From JAICYJ01 sp038212095 (GTDB lineage Bacteria; Actinomycetota; Thermoleophilia; Gaiellales; JAICJC01): DNA of 64,000 nt. Each line of letters starts with the position of its first letter. Positions within the stretch are counted from its first letter, which is position 1. The stretch lies in the NCBI GenBank assembly GCA_038212095.1, contig JBBQUW010000007.1, positions 62,001 through 126,000 on the forward strand. The letters run 5' to 3'. The notes beneath the pieces were generated by a model. The model was not told the DNA's origin. It did not search any database and saw nothing but the letters and a program-made list of their open reading frames with translations. Shown here piece after piece: positions 17,924 to 25,954 of the stretch. Both the position numbers and the translations under genes were made by a program.

Positions 17924-19333
17924 TTGACCGACTCCAGCACGGTGGTGGAGGGCGCCGAGATCGTGAGCCGCAATCCGGCCCATCCTGACGACGTGGTGGC
18001 CCGTTTCGCGCCGGCCGGCGGCATCGACGTGGATCGCGCCGTGCAGCACGCCGCGTCCGCCGCCCGTGAGTATCGGGTGCTGCCGGCGGCTGAACGTGCC
18101 GACATGCTGTCCCGTGCTGCCGATGCTGTGGCGGCCGAGGCCGCCGACCTCTCCCAGCTGATCTGCCGCGAGGTGGGCAAACCGATCACCGAAGCGCGCG
18201 GCGAGGTCGTCCGGGCGGTGGCGATTCTGCGCTTCTTCGCACAGGTCTGCCTCGACCCCGAGGGTGAGTCCTACCCGGCCTCCGACGCGCGCTCGCTGCT
18301 GGTCACGCGCCGCGCGCCGCGGGGCGTGGTCGGCCTGATCACGCCCTGGAACTTCCCGCTCGCGATCCCCGTGTGGAAGCTCGCTCCGGCGCTTGCGTAC
18401 GGCAACGCCTGTGTCTGGAAGCCGTCCCAGCTGGCCCCGGCATGCGCCGCGCGGCTGGATGCTCTGCTCGCGGCGGTGCTGCCGGAGAACGTTGTTCAGC
18501 TGGTGCAGGGCGACGGCGAGACCGGCTCGGCGCTGGTGGCGCACCCGCACGTGGCCGCCGTCTCGTTCACCGGCTCCGAGCGGGTTGGTCGATCGGTCGC
18601 CGTGCGGCTGGCCGAGCGGGGCGCCGCCGCCCAGTGTGAGATGGGGGGCCAGAACGCAGCGATTGTCCTGAAGGATGCCGACCTCGAGGCGGCGGCGGCG
18701 ATGGTGGCGTGGGCGGCGATGGGCTACGCGGGTCAGAAGTGCACGGCGACCAGCCGGATACTGTGCGAGCGCCAGGTGCTCGACGCGATGCGCGATGCGG
18801 TCGTGGCGGCGGTGGAGCGCCTGGTGGTGGTGGGACCGACGGACGAGGCCTGTCAGGTCGGCCCGCTGATCTCGAGCGGTGCCCGCGACGCGGCCCTGGC
18901 CGCGGTCGACCGCGCCCGCTCGGCCGGTGGCCGGGTGCTGGTGGGAGGGACGGCGGTCGCAGAAGTGGGCAGCTACATGCAGCCGACCGTGGTCGAGCTC
19001 GAGGACGCGACCGCCGAGCTTGCCCAGGAGGAGGTGTTCGCGCCGGTCTGCGCGCTCCTTTCGGCTGACGACGCCGATCATGCCGCCGAGATCGCGAGCG
19101 GCGTGCGCCAGGGGCTCTCGACCGCCGTCTACACGCGCGATCTCGATCGCGTGCTGGCTCTCACCAGAGCGCTCGACACGGGCCTCGTCCGCGTCAACCA
19201 GCCCACCTCAGGCGTCGATCTGCACGTGCCGTTTGGCGGCGAGAAGGCGTCAGGCTACGGCCCGCGCGAGCAGGGCCGGGCGGCGCGCGAGTTCTACACC
19301 ACCACCCGCACGGTGCTGATCTCGCCCTCCTGA
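17924..19333 (+). CDS. NAD(P)-dependent aldehyde dehydrogenase
   Basis: This is an ALDH-superfamily enzyme, 469 residues from a TTG. Visible residues are the catalytic Cys273 in GQKCTATSR, the general base Glu239 in EMGGQNAA, Asn143 in PWNFPLAIP, Lys166 in VWKPSQ and the FTGSERVG loop of the cofactor site. This pattern resembles semialdehyde dehydrogenases such as alpha-ketoglutarate semialdehyde dehydrogenase, but substrate cannot be assigned from sequence. The start is uncertain: TTG at 17924 directly follows the 30-residue peptide; GTG at 17942 is the alternative. The next gene starts 35 bases downstream. Confidence 0.88.
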   Translation: MTDSSTVVEGAEIVSRNPAHPDDVVARFAPAGGIDVDRAVQHAASAAREYRVLPAAERADMLSRAADAVAAEAADLSQLICREVGKPITEARGEVVRAVAILRFFAQVCLDPEGESYPASDARSLLVTRRAPRGVVGLITPWNFPLAIPVWKLAPALAYGNACVWKPSQLAPACAARLDALLAAVLPENVVQLVQGDGETGSALVAHPHVAAVSFTGSERVGRSVAVRLAERGAAAQCEMGGQNAAIVLKDADLEAAAAMVAWAAMGYAGQKCTATSRILCERQVLDAMRDAVVAAVERLVVVGPTDEACQVGPLISSGARDAALAAVDRARSAGGRVLVGGTAVAEVGSYMQPTVVELEDATAELAQEEVFAPVCALLSADDADHAAEIASGVRQGLSTAVYTRDLDRVLALTRALDTGLVRVNQPTSGVDLHVPFGGEKASGYGPREQGRAAREFYTTTRTVLISPS

Positions 19334-19368
19334 TACTATTCGTCACCAGGTCTATAAGGGAGACCGGC

Positions 19369-20070
19369 GTGACGAGTACCAGTGAGAATCCCAAGGTGGC
19401 AGCGGACGTGGCCGCGTTTGCCTACCTGGATGGTGCGATGCAGGTGCTGTTGGTACGGCGCCGGTTCGAGCCGTACGAGAGTTACTGGGCGCTGCCCGGC
19501 GGCGGCCTCGACCCGGGAGAGACGCTGGAGCAGGCTGCCGAGCGCGAGCTGCGCGAGGAGACCGGTGTGACCGACGCGTTCACCGAGCAGCTGGCGACCT
19601 TCTCGGAGCTCGATCGCGATCCCCGCGGGCGCGTCATCTCGTGCTGCTACATGGCGCTGGTGGACGCGGCTCGGGTCACCCTCCGCCCTGGCTCCGACTC
19701 ACGTGAGGCGGTCTGGCGTCGGCTCGATCCGCTGCTCGGCGAGATAGAGCACGGGCCGGTGCTGGCCTTCGACCACGATCGCATCCTGCAGTACGCCCGT
19801 CGCCGTCTGGCACACAAGCTCGAGTACCAGAACGTGGCCTGGAGCCTGCTGCCGGAGTCGTTCACGATGACCGAGCTGCGCCACGTCTACGAGGCCGGGA
19901 TCGGCCGCGCCTTCGAACCCAACAACTTTCGCCGGATCGCACTCGGCTGGGGCGTGCTGGCCGAGGCCGGGGAACGGGCCACCGGCGGCCGGCCGGCCAC
20001 GCTGTACCGCTACGCCGAACGGCAGCCGATGATCCTGGCCGAGAGTGCACGCTATCGACGGGCGACGTGA
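19369..20070 (+). CDS. nrtR: NrtR-like Nudix-domain transcriptional regulator
   Basis: This is a 233-residue protein with an N-terminal Nudix domain and a C-terminal winged-helix region (YQNVAWSLLPESFTMTELRHVYE ..., about 145-215). That is the architecture of NrtR, the ADP-ribose-sensing repressor of NAD genes. The Nudix box GGGLDPGETLEQAAERELRE followed by ETGV is intact, so hydrolase activity is possible. The GTG start has a GGGAG site upstream. Its stop overlaps pncB, and the third gene is a NAD synthetase fusion, so the whole operon is NAD salvage. The operator should lie in or near the 35-base gap before the gene; I could not define it. Confidence 0.85.
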   Translation: MTSTSENPKVAADVAAFAYLDGAMQVLLVRRRFEPYESYWALPGGGLDPGETLEQAAERELREETGVTDAFTEQLATFSELDRDPRGRVISCCYMALVDAARVTLRPGSDSREAVWRRLDPLLGEIEHGPVLAFDHDRILQYARRRLAHKLEYQNVAWSLLPESFTMTELRHVYEAGIGRAFEPNNFRRIALGWGVLAEAGERATGGRPATLYRYAERQPMILAESARYRRAT

Positions 20071-21371
20071 TGCGACCGATCCCACGCGAGCTGCTGCTCG
20101 ACGAGTACCAGCTGACGATGGCCGACTCCTACCTCGCACGGGGCATCGCCGACGATCGCGTCGCCTGCGAGCTGTTCGTGCGGGAGCTGCCCGCTGACCG
20201 CGGCTACCTGATCGCGGCCGGACTGGAGAGCGTGGTCGAGTACCTGACGGAGCTGCGTTTCCACGACCCGGCACTGCGCTACCTGGAGCGGACAGGCCGC
20301 GTCAGCCCGCAGCTGATCGAGCATCTCGCCGAGATCCGCTTCGAGGGTGACCTGGATGCGATGCCGGAGGGTTCGGTGGTGTACGCACACGAGCCGCTGC
20401 TGCGGGTGGAGGGTGGGCGGATGGTCTGCCAGCTGGCCGAGTCGCTGATCGTGAACCAGGTCAACTTCCAGACGCTGATCACGAGCAAGGCCGCGCGAGC
20501 GGTCGACGCGGCCGCCGGCCGGCAGGTGGTCGACTTCGGCTTCCGACGCGCCCACGGGAGCGAAGCCGGACTGCTCGCTGCCCGCTGCGCGTACATCGGC
20601 GGCTGCTCGGCAACCGCCACGGTCGCCGCCGGGTTCGAGTGGGGTATCCCGACCACCGGCACGATGGCCCACAGCTACGTGATGGCGAGCGAGCGGGAGC
20701 TGGACTCGTTCGTTGCCTTCCTTGGCGACCAGCCAGAGCGGGCGACGCTGCTGATCGACACCTACGACACGGTGCGCGGCGCGGACAACGCGATCGCCGC
20801 CTGGCGGGCCACCGGTGTGCGCCCGCAGGCGGTGCGGCTCGACTCCGGCGACGTCGAGGCTCTGGCTGGCACGGTGCGAACGATGCTGGATCGAGCCGGA
20901 CTGACCGATACGGGGATCGTCTGCTCAGGCGATCTGGACGAATATGCGATCGAGCGGCTGGTCACAGCCGGGGCGCCGATTGACGTGTTCGGGGTGGGAA
21001 CACGGCTGGTCACGGGCGGTGACGTCCCGGCGCTGGGCGGCGTCTACAAGCTCGTCGAGAGCGCTGGGCGGCCGGTGATGAAGACGTCGCCTGAGAAGGG
21101 GACGCTGCCCGGCCGACACCAGGTGTTCCGCGACGGTGAGCGCGATGTGATCGGCCTGGTCGACGAGCAGCTTCCAGGGCGGCCGCTGCTGGAGCCGGTG
21201 ATGCGCGACGGGCGTGCGCTGCGGCCCGGCCCGTCGCTGGCTGCGGTGCGTAACCGTGCCTTGGCCGAGCGGCAGGCACTACCCCAGCCGACCCGCTGGC
21301 TGCGTGATCCCGCTACCGTGCGGGCGACGCTGTCGCCTGCCCTGGCGGCGTTGAAGGAGACGCTGACGTGA
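20070..21371 (+). CDS. pncB: nicotinate phosphoribosyltransferase
   Basis: This 433-residue enzyme makes nicotinate mononucleotide from nicotinate and PRPP, the committed step of the Preiss-Handler NAD salvage route. Typical segments are DSYLARG near the start, DFGFRRAHGSEAGLLAARCAYIGG (about 150-173), the HSYVMA motif, and IVCSGDLDEYAIERL in the phosphate-binding half. The ATG at 20070 overlaps the nrtR stop, and its own stop overlaps the fusion gene (GTGA). It supplies the substrate that, after adenylation by NadD (not in this window), is amidated by the downstream NadE domain. Confidence 0.94.
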   Translation: MRPIPRELLLDEYQLTMADSYLARGIADDRVACELFVRELPADRGYLIAAGLESVVEYLTELRFHDPALRYLERTGRVSPQLIEHLAEIRFEGDLDAMPEGSVVYAHEPLLRVEGGRMVCQLAESLIVNQVNFQTLITSKAARAVDAAAGRQVVDFGFRRAHGSEAGLLAARCAYIGGCSATATVAAGFEWGIPTTGTMAHSYVMASERELDSFVAFLGDQPERATLLIDTYDTVRGADNAIAAWRATGVRPQAVRLDSGDVEALAGTVRTMLDRAGLTDTGIVCSGDLDEYAIERLVTAGAPIDVFGVGTRLVTGGDVPALGGVYKLVESAGRPVMKTSPEKGTLPGRHQVFRDGERDVIGLVDEQLPGRPLLEPVMRDGRALRPGPSLAAVRNRALAERQALPQPTRWLRDPATVRATLSPALAALKETLT

Positions 21372-22699
21372 CCGCACCCGACCCCACCACCGCGCTGATC
21401 GTCGTCGACGTTCAGAACGATTTCTGCACCGGCGGGGCGCTGGCGGTTGCGGGTGGCGATCGGCTCGCGGCCGTGATCTCCGCGGCGGCGGCGACGGCCG
21501 GGACGCTGGTCGCGACGCGCGACGTCCACCCCCCGGACCACTGCTCGTTCGACGAGCGGGGAGGGCGCTGGCCGCGCCACTGCATCAATGGCAGCGAGGG
21601 CGCGGAGCTGCATCCCTCGCTCTCGTCGCTGCGATTCGACATCGTGCAGGACAAGGGTGGCCGGCGTGACAGCGAGCAGTACTCCGGCTTCGACGACACA
21701 CCGCTGGCCGGGCAGCTTCGGGAGCGCGGTGTGCGGCGCGTGCTCGTCGCCGGCATCTCGACCGACTACTGCGTGCGTGCCACGGCGCTGGACGCGATCC
21801 GCGAGGGGTTCGAGACGACGGTGCTGACAGACGCCGTTGCCGCGGTGGTTCCGGCGGACGGCGATCGCGCACTGATCGAGATTCGAGCCGCGGGCGGCCG
21901 GCTCGATCGCGTCCGGCTGATGCGTGACGAGACGCAGCTCGCGCCGCTGCTGGAGGAGAAGGCGGGCGCGCTACGCTCGATCGTTGCGGCGGCCGGCCGC
22001 AGCCGTGTCGTGATCGGGCTCTCGGGCGGAATCGACTCGGCCGTCGCGCTGGCGATCGCGGCCCTCGCGCTGGGCCCCGAGCAGGTGACGGCGATCAGGC
22101 TGCCATCGCGGCACACTGAGCAGGTGCACCTGGACGACGCCGCCGCCAGCGCTGCGGCCGCCGGCCTACCGGCCGCCAACCTGCTGACGGCATCGATCGA
22201 GCCGATGCTTCAGGGAGTCGCCGCCGTGCGGCCGACGGTGCACGAGCAGCCGCTGCGTTTCGGCAACGCCAGCGCTCGCTGCCGCATGATCGCGATCTAC
22301 GATCTGGCGCAGCAACTGGACGGGCTGGTGGTCGGCACGGAGAACCGCAGCGAGTACCACCTCGGCTACTTCACGCGCTTCGGCGACGCAGCTTCCGACA
22401 TCGAGCCGATCTGGGATCTGTACAAGACCGAGGTGCGGGCAGCGGCACGCGCACTCGGTCAGCCGGACTCGGTGATCTCCAAGCATCCCACTGCGGGGCT
22501 GTGGGGAGGACAGACCGACGAGGATGAGCTCGGCTTCAGCTACCGCGAGGCCGATCTGGTCATGATCTGCATGGAGCAGCTGGGGTTGACGGCCGAGCAG
22601 ACCCACGAGCGCACCGGCGTTGCTCTTGACGTGGTCGCGCGGGTGGCGGATCGCGTCGCCGCGGTGCTGTGGAAGCATCACGTGCCGCACACCCTGTAG
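21368..22699 (+). CDS. fused nicotinamidase / NAD synthetase (PncA-NadE)
   Basis: This is a 443-residue two-domain enzyme. Residues 1-185 are a nicotinamidase: triad Asp14, Lys96 and Cys135 (GISTDYCVRA), and metal ligands Asp52, His54 and His58 in RDVHPPDHCSF. Residues ~190-443 are an ammonia-dependent NAD synthetase: PP-loop GLSGGIDSAVAL (217-228), then GTENRSEYHLGYFTRFGD and DLYKTEVRAAA. No glutaminase domain is present. PncA releases ammonia from nicotinamide; NadE uses ammonia to amidate deamido-NAD. The fusion therefore joins the first and last steps of salvage, with PncB encoded just upstream. The join lies in one continuous frame with no sign of a frameshift. The GTG start overlaps the pncB stop. 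Confidence 0.93.
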   Translation: MTAPDPTTALIVVDVQNDFCTGGALAVAGGDRLAAVISAAAATAGTLVATRDVHPPDHCSFDERGGRWPRHCINGSEGAELHPSLSSLRFDIVQDKGGRRDSEQYSGFDDTPLAGQLRERGVRRVLVAGISTDYCVRATALDAIREGFETTVLTDAVAAVVPADGDRALIEIRAAGGRLDRVRLMRDETQLAPLLEEKAGALRSIVAAAGRSRVVIGLSGGIDSAVALAIAALALGPEQVTAIRLPSRHTEQVHLDDAAASAAAAGLPAANLLTASIEPMLQGVAAVRPTVHEQPLRFGNASARCRMIAIYDLAQQLDGLVVGTENRSEYHLGYFTRFGDAASDIEPIWDLYKTEVRAAARALGQPDSVISKHPTAGLWGGQTDEDELGFSYREADLVMICMEQLGLTAEQTHERTGVALDVVARVADRVAAVLWKHHVPHTL

Positions 22700-22722
22700 C
22701 GGCTTGCCGTCAACCAAACAGC

Positions 22723-22748
22723 GGCGGCCCCCTCGCAAGGGGGCCGCC
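22723..22748. terminator. bidirectional terminator between convergent genes
   Basis: A perfect 11-base stem closes a CGCA loop (GGCGGCCCCCT pairs with AGGGGGCCGCC). It lies between the convergent pncA-nadE and sigma factor genes. T-containing tracts follow on both strands, weakly on the plus strand. Confidence 0.85.
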
Positions 22749-22772
22749 GGTGGTTCTTCACTGCTGCGCGGG

Positions 22773-23816
22773 TTAGGCTGCGCGCAGGGGCTGCATGTCG
22801 GCCGAGGCGGCCAGTTCGCGCAGCGCCTCCGCCTCGAGCTGGCGCACCCGCTCGCGGGTCAGTCCGACGATGCGGCCGATCTCCTCGAGGTTGCGGGGGT
22901 CGTTGCCATCCAGGCCAAACCGCAGCTCCAGGATCAGGCGCTTGCGCTCGCCCAGCCGGTTCAGGCCCTCGCGCAGCTTCTCGTGTCGCAGCTGCGCTTC
23001 GGCAAGCTCCTCGGGGTTGCCGGCGTCCGGATCGGCGATCATGTCGCCCAGCTCCGAGTCACCATCCTCGCCGACCGGCTCGTGCATCGAGACGGTCTTT
23101 CGTGCCAGGCTGAGCGTCTCGGCGACGGCGTCGACGGTCAGCTCGGCCGCCTTCGCGATCTCGTCGTCGGTCGGCTCGCGACCCAGGCTCGCCTCGAGCG
23201 AGCGACGCGAGCGCTCGATCGCGCGCAGGCGGTCAGAGACGTGCACTGGCAGCCGGATCGTGCGGCCGCTGTTTGCGATCGAGCGCTGCACGGCCTGCCT
23301 GATCCACCAGGTGGCGTAGGTCGAGAACTTGAGGTCACGGCGCCAGTCGAACTTCTCGACGGCGCGGTTCAGACCCAGCACGCCCTCCTGGATCAGGTCG
23401 AGGAACGGCACGCCCTGCCCGCGGTACTGCTTGGCGATCGAGACCACTAGGCGCAGGTTGGACTCGATCATGCGCCGCTTCGCGATCAGGTCGCCGCTCT
23501 CGATAGCCTTGGCCAGGGAGACCTCTTCGTCCTTGGTCAGCAGCGGGTAGCGGCCGGCCTGGCGCAGGAACAGGTCGAGGCTGTTTGTGGTCGTGATCTC
23601 GACGTCCACCACCTCGACCCGCTCTTCGGGGGCGGGCGGGTCGACCACGTCGACGCCAAGTCCGGTCAGCTCGTCACGCAGTGCCTGGATGTCATCAGCG
23701 TCGAGGTCGATCTCCTGCGCAAGCGCAGCAAGCTCGTCCTCGTACAGCACCCCGCGCTCCTGGCCAAGCTCGACCAAGAGCCGGGCTTCCGGCTCGATGA
23801 TCAGCTGGTCAGTCAT
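22773..23816 (-). CDS. rpoD: RNA polymerase sigma factor, RpoD/HrdB type (short)
   Basis: This is a 347-residue group 1/2 sigma-70 factor. It has region 1.2 (DSLDLFLRQAGRYPLLT), region 2 with RLVVSIAKQYRGQGVPFLDLIQEG and the -10-recognition helix KFSTYATWWIRQA, region 3, and region 4 with the -35 HTH LEEIGRIVGLTRERVRQLE. It lacks the long region 1.1 extension of most housekeeping actinobacterial sigmas. An AGGAG site about 10 bases upstream supports the ATG at 23816; the frame is open 36 codons further but without similarity. It is likely the main or a major vegetative sigma factor. It ends at the bidirectional terminator. Confidence 0.9.
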   Translation of the reverse strand: MTDQLIIEPEARLLVELGQERGVLYEDELAALAQEIDLDADDIQALRDELTGLGVDVVDPPAPEERVEVVDVEITTTNSLDLFLRQAGRYPLLTKDEEVSLAKAIESGDLIAKRRMIESNLRLVVSIAKQYRGQGVPFLDLIQEGVLGLNRAVEKFDWRRDLKFSTYATWWIRQAVQRSIANSGRTIRLPVHVSDRLRAIERSRRSLEASLGREPTDDEIAKAAELTVDAVAETLSLARKTVSMHEPVGEDGDSELGDMIADPDAGNPEELAEAQLRHEKLREGLNRLGERKRLILELRFGLDGNDPRNLEEIGRIVGLTRERVRQLEAEALRELAASADMQPLRAA

Positions 23817-24133
23817 AGATATCAACTCCTCGAGACGTCTCGTCATCAGGCGGCCCAGACCAAACGGGGCCGCGTTCGCTGTAACGTTCGCGCCGAGCAG
23901 GATATTCCCGCTCAGATCTCGCATCTTCTACGTCGTGCCGGTTGAGGTCGGATTGGAAGCACATCTCCGACCACCTGCCCCGGCAAAGACCCCGGTGCCA
24001 CGACCGCCCAACGATACGGGCCGGCCGCGTCGGGAACCATCCCCGATTTGCGGTGTTCGTATACCCAGTTTATCCCCGTGTCGGAGGACTTACCAGGGGG
24101 TACTGCCCTGACCCACGGACTTCTTACCTCGTC
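23817..24133. other. intergenic leader region of the sigma factor gene
   Basis: These 317 bases lie between two minus-strand genes. I see no convincing coding frame or RNA gene. The region should hold the sigma gene promoter; several A/T-richer patches (near 23900 and 24060) could serve, but none has a clear -35/-10 pair. Confidence 0.4.
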
Positions 24134-25291
24134 TTAACCTGAGATTCGCACAGCGCCCATGTAGTCGCCGGCGTAGTCAGCCATCGAGGAGATCTTGACG
24201 ACGTCACCGGTGTGCGGGGCGTGGATGAAGAGTCCCCCGCCGATATAGATGCCCATGTGCCCCAGGTCAGAGTAGAAGAAGACGAGGTCTCCGGGGGCCA
24301 ACTGGCCGCTGCCGACGTGCGCGCCCATGTTCCATATCGACACGGTGTAGTGGGGCAGCGAGATGCCCAGCCGGCCGTAGACGTACACGACCAAGCCCGA
24401 GCAGTCGAAGCCGGATGGGCTGGCGCCGCCCCAGACGTAGGGCACGCCGAGGTACTGCTGCGCGATCGCGGCGGCCTGCTGGCCGAGCGTGCCTGCAGGC
24501 GGCGGCGAGTACGTGCCGCCGCCGCTACCGCCCGAGCTGCCGCCGCCGCTACCTCCGCCGCTGGTCGCGGGAGGCTGATTGGCCTGCTGCTGGAGCTTCG
24601 CTGCGGCGGCCCTGGCCGCGCGGTCGCGGGCCGCGCGCTGCTGATCGATCATCTGCCGAATGTCGGCATGCACGCTGTCCAGCAACTGCTGGCGCGCGCG
24701 CAGGCCGGCCTCGATCGTCGCCTTGTGCGAGGCCGCCTCGGCGAAGAGCGCCTTGGCCGAACTGACCTCCTTGCGCAGCGCGCTCTGGCGTCGGGCGATC
24801 TCGTGCTCGGCGCTGGTGACGGCGCCAAGCAGCTCGGTCTCGGACTTGGAGATGCGCTGGACGTACTCGACGCGATCAACCAGCGTGGTGAACGAGCCGG
24901 AGCCGAGCACGTAGGCGGTGGTGTCGTTGCTGCCGTTGCCCGACTGCTTGTAGGACGAGACGAGGAACGCGGCGAGCTGCACGCGGGCGATGTGCAGACT
25001 ATGGCGCGCGATCGCCAGCTGGATCGTGTTCTGCCGGATCTGGGCACGCACGTCGCTCAGGTGCTGGTGGGCGCTGTTGTAGGCCTCGATCGAGGCCTCG
25101 AGCCGCACGTCCATCGCATTCAGCTGGCGCTCGATCACGGCAGCCTGGGCGCGCTTGTCGCTCAGCTTGCTTGCCTGTGCGGGGCCCACCAGCGCGGCCA
25201 CGGCAAAGGCCGCGAACATCGCCAGGATGCCGGTGCGACGGGCCCACGCACGTATGCTGGGCCGCCGCCGGTGACCGGTCCTCATCGGCAT
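24134..25291 (-). CDS. secreted NlpC/P60 peptidoglycan hydrolase with coiled-coil domain
   Basis: This is a 385-residue exported protein with an N-terminal signal peptide (hydrophobic run about 22-38, Ala-rich cleavage zone near 40). A long coiled-coil region follows (about 45-235), then a Ser/Gly/Pro linker, and a C-terminal NlpC/P60 domain (about 270-385). The catalytic Cys297 is in SGFDCSGLV, His345 in LGHMGIYIG, and the third polar residue is His357 or His360. This is the plan of RipA/CwlO-type D,L-endopeptidases that split daughter cells and are held inactive by the coiled coil. Its location just ahead of the dcw cluster, divergent from mraZ, fits a division role. Confidence 0.92.
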   Translation of the reverse strand: MPMRTGHRRRPSIRAWARRTGILAMFAAFAVAALVGPAQASKLSDKRAQAAVIERQLNAMDVRLEASIEAYNSAHQHLSDVRAQIRQNTIQLAIARHSLHIARVQLAAFLVSSYKQSGNGSNDTTAYVLGSGSFTTLVDRVEYVQRISKSETELLGAVTSAEHEIARRQSALRKEVSSAKALFAEAASHKATIEAGLRARQQLLDSVHADIRQMIDQQRAARDRAARAAAAKLQQQANQPPATSGGGSGGGSSGGSGGGTYSPPPAGTLGQQAAAIAQQYLGVPYVWGGASPSGFDCSGLVVYVYGRLGISLPHYTVSIWNMGAHVGSGQLAPGDLVFFYSDLGHMGIYIGGGLFIHAPHTGDVVKISSMADYAGDYMGAVRISG

Positions 25292-25473
25292 GGGGCGGGA
25301 CTCTACCAGCCTGGACGGACAGCAACAACACGCTTCCGGACATGTTTACCAGCAGCTAACAGTTGCGGTTGTTCGCCGTTCGGCCGCTTTTGTGGCTGGG
25401 GCCGGCGGTTGGCGGGCGTTGCAGGCGGGCCCGGCAGCGGTCGAAAGCGGCGATAGACGTCAGTATTGCAAAG

Positions 25474-25508
25474 TGGGGAGTAGTGGGGTAGAGTGGGGCG
25501 AAATGGGA
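25474..25508 (+). promoter_or_regulatory. MraZ-binding repeats (four TGGGN boxes)
   Basis: TGGGG, TGGGG, TGGGG and TGGGA occur at 25474, 25484, 25494 and 25504, each separated by exactly five bases. TGGGN repeats with 5-base spacers are the known MraZ operator. The last box ends ten bases before the mraZ GTG and abuts the purine-rich ribosome site, so MraZ binding should repress its own gene and the whole dcw operon. Confidence 0.92.
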
Positions 25509-25518
25509 AAGAGAGCCT

Positions 25519-25947
25519 GTGCTGCTCGGCGAATTCACTCAACGACTTGATGCAAAGAACCGCCTCACCCTTCCCGCGAAGTTTCGCGCGCAGTTCGCTG
25601 AAGGCGTGGTGGTCACCAAGGGCTTCGACGGCTGTCTGTTCGTGTTCACCCGCGGCAGCTGGAACTCTTTCGTCGAGTCGAAGCTGGAACGGCTCGACCC
25701 GTTCAACAAGCAGTCCCGTACCATCAGCCGTTGGATGTTCGCCGGCGCGAGCGAGTGCGAGCTGGACGGTCAGGGCCGCGTGATGCTCGCCCAACCGCTG
25801 CTCCAGCATGCCGGGCTGAGCAAGGACATCGTCGTCGCCGGGCTGCGTGACTACCTCGAGATCTGGGATGTCGAGGCCTGGAGACACCAGCAAGCCGAAT
25901 CCGAGGGGAGCGTGGAGGATGTTGCCGAACGTCTCTCACAGCAGTAG
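25519..25947 (+). CDS. mraZ: transcriptional regulator MraZ
   Basis: This is a 142-residue protein with two SpoVT/AbrB-like half-domains. The conserved DxxxR motifs are Asp11-Arg15 (DAKNRLTLP) and Asp83-Arg87 (DGQGRVML). MraZ forms a ring-shaped oligomer that binds TGGGN repeats; four such boxes lie directly upstream. The start is GTG with AAAGAGAG upstream. It is the first gene of the division and cell wall cluster and ends eight bases before rsmH. Confidence 0.95.
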   Translation: MLLGEFTQRLDAKNRLTLPAKFRAQFAEGVVVTKGFDGCLFVFTRGSWNSFVESKLERLDPFNKQSRTISRWMFAGASECELDGQGRVMLAQPLLQHAGLSKDIVVAGLRDYLEIWDVEAWRHQQAESEGSVEDVAERLSQQ

Positions 25948-25954
25948 GAACGCC

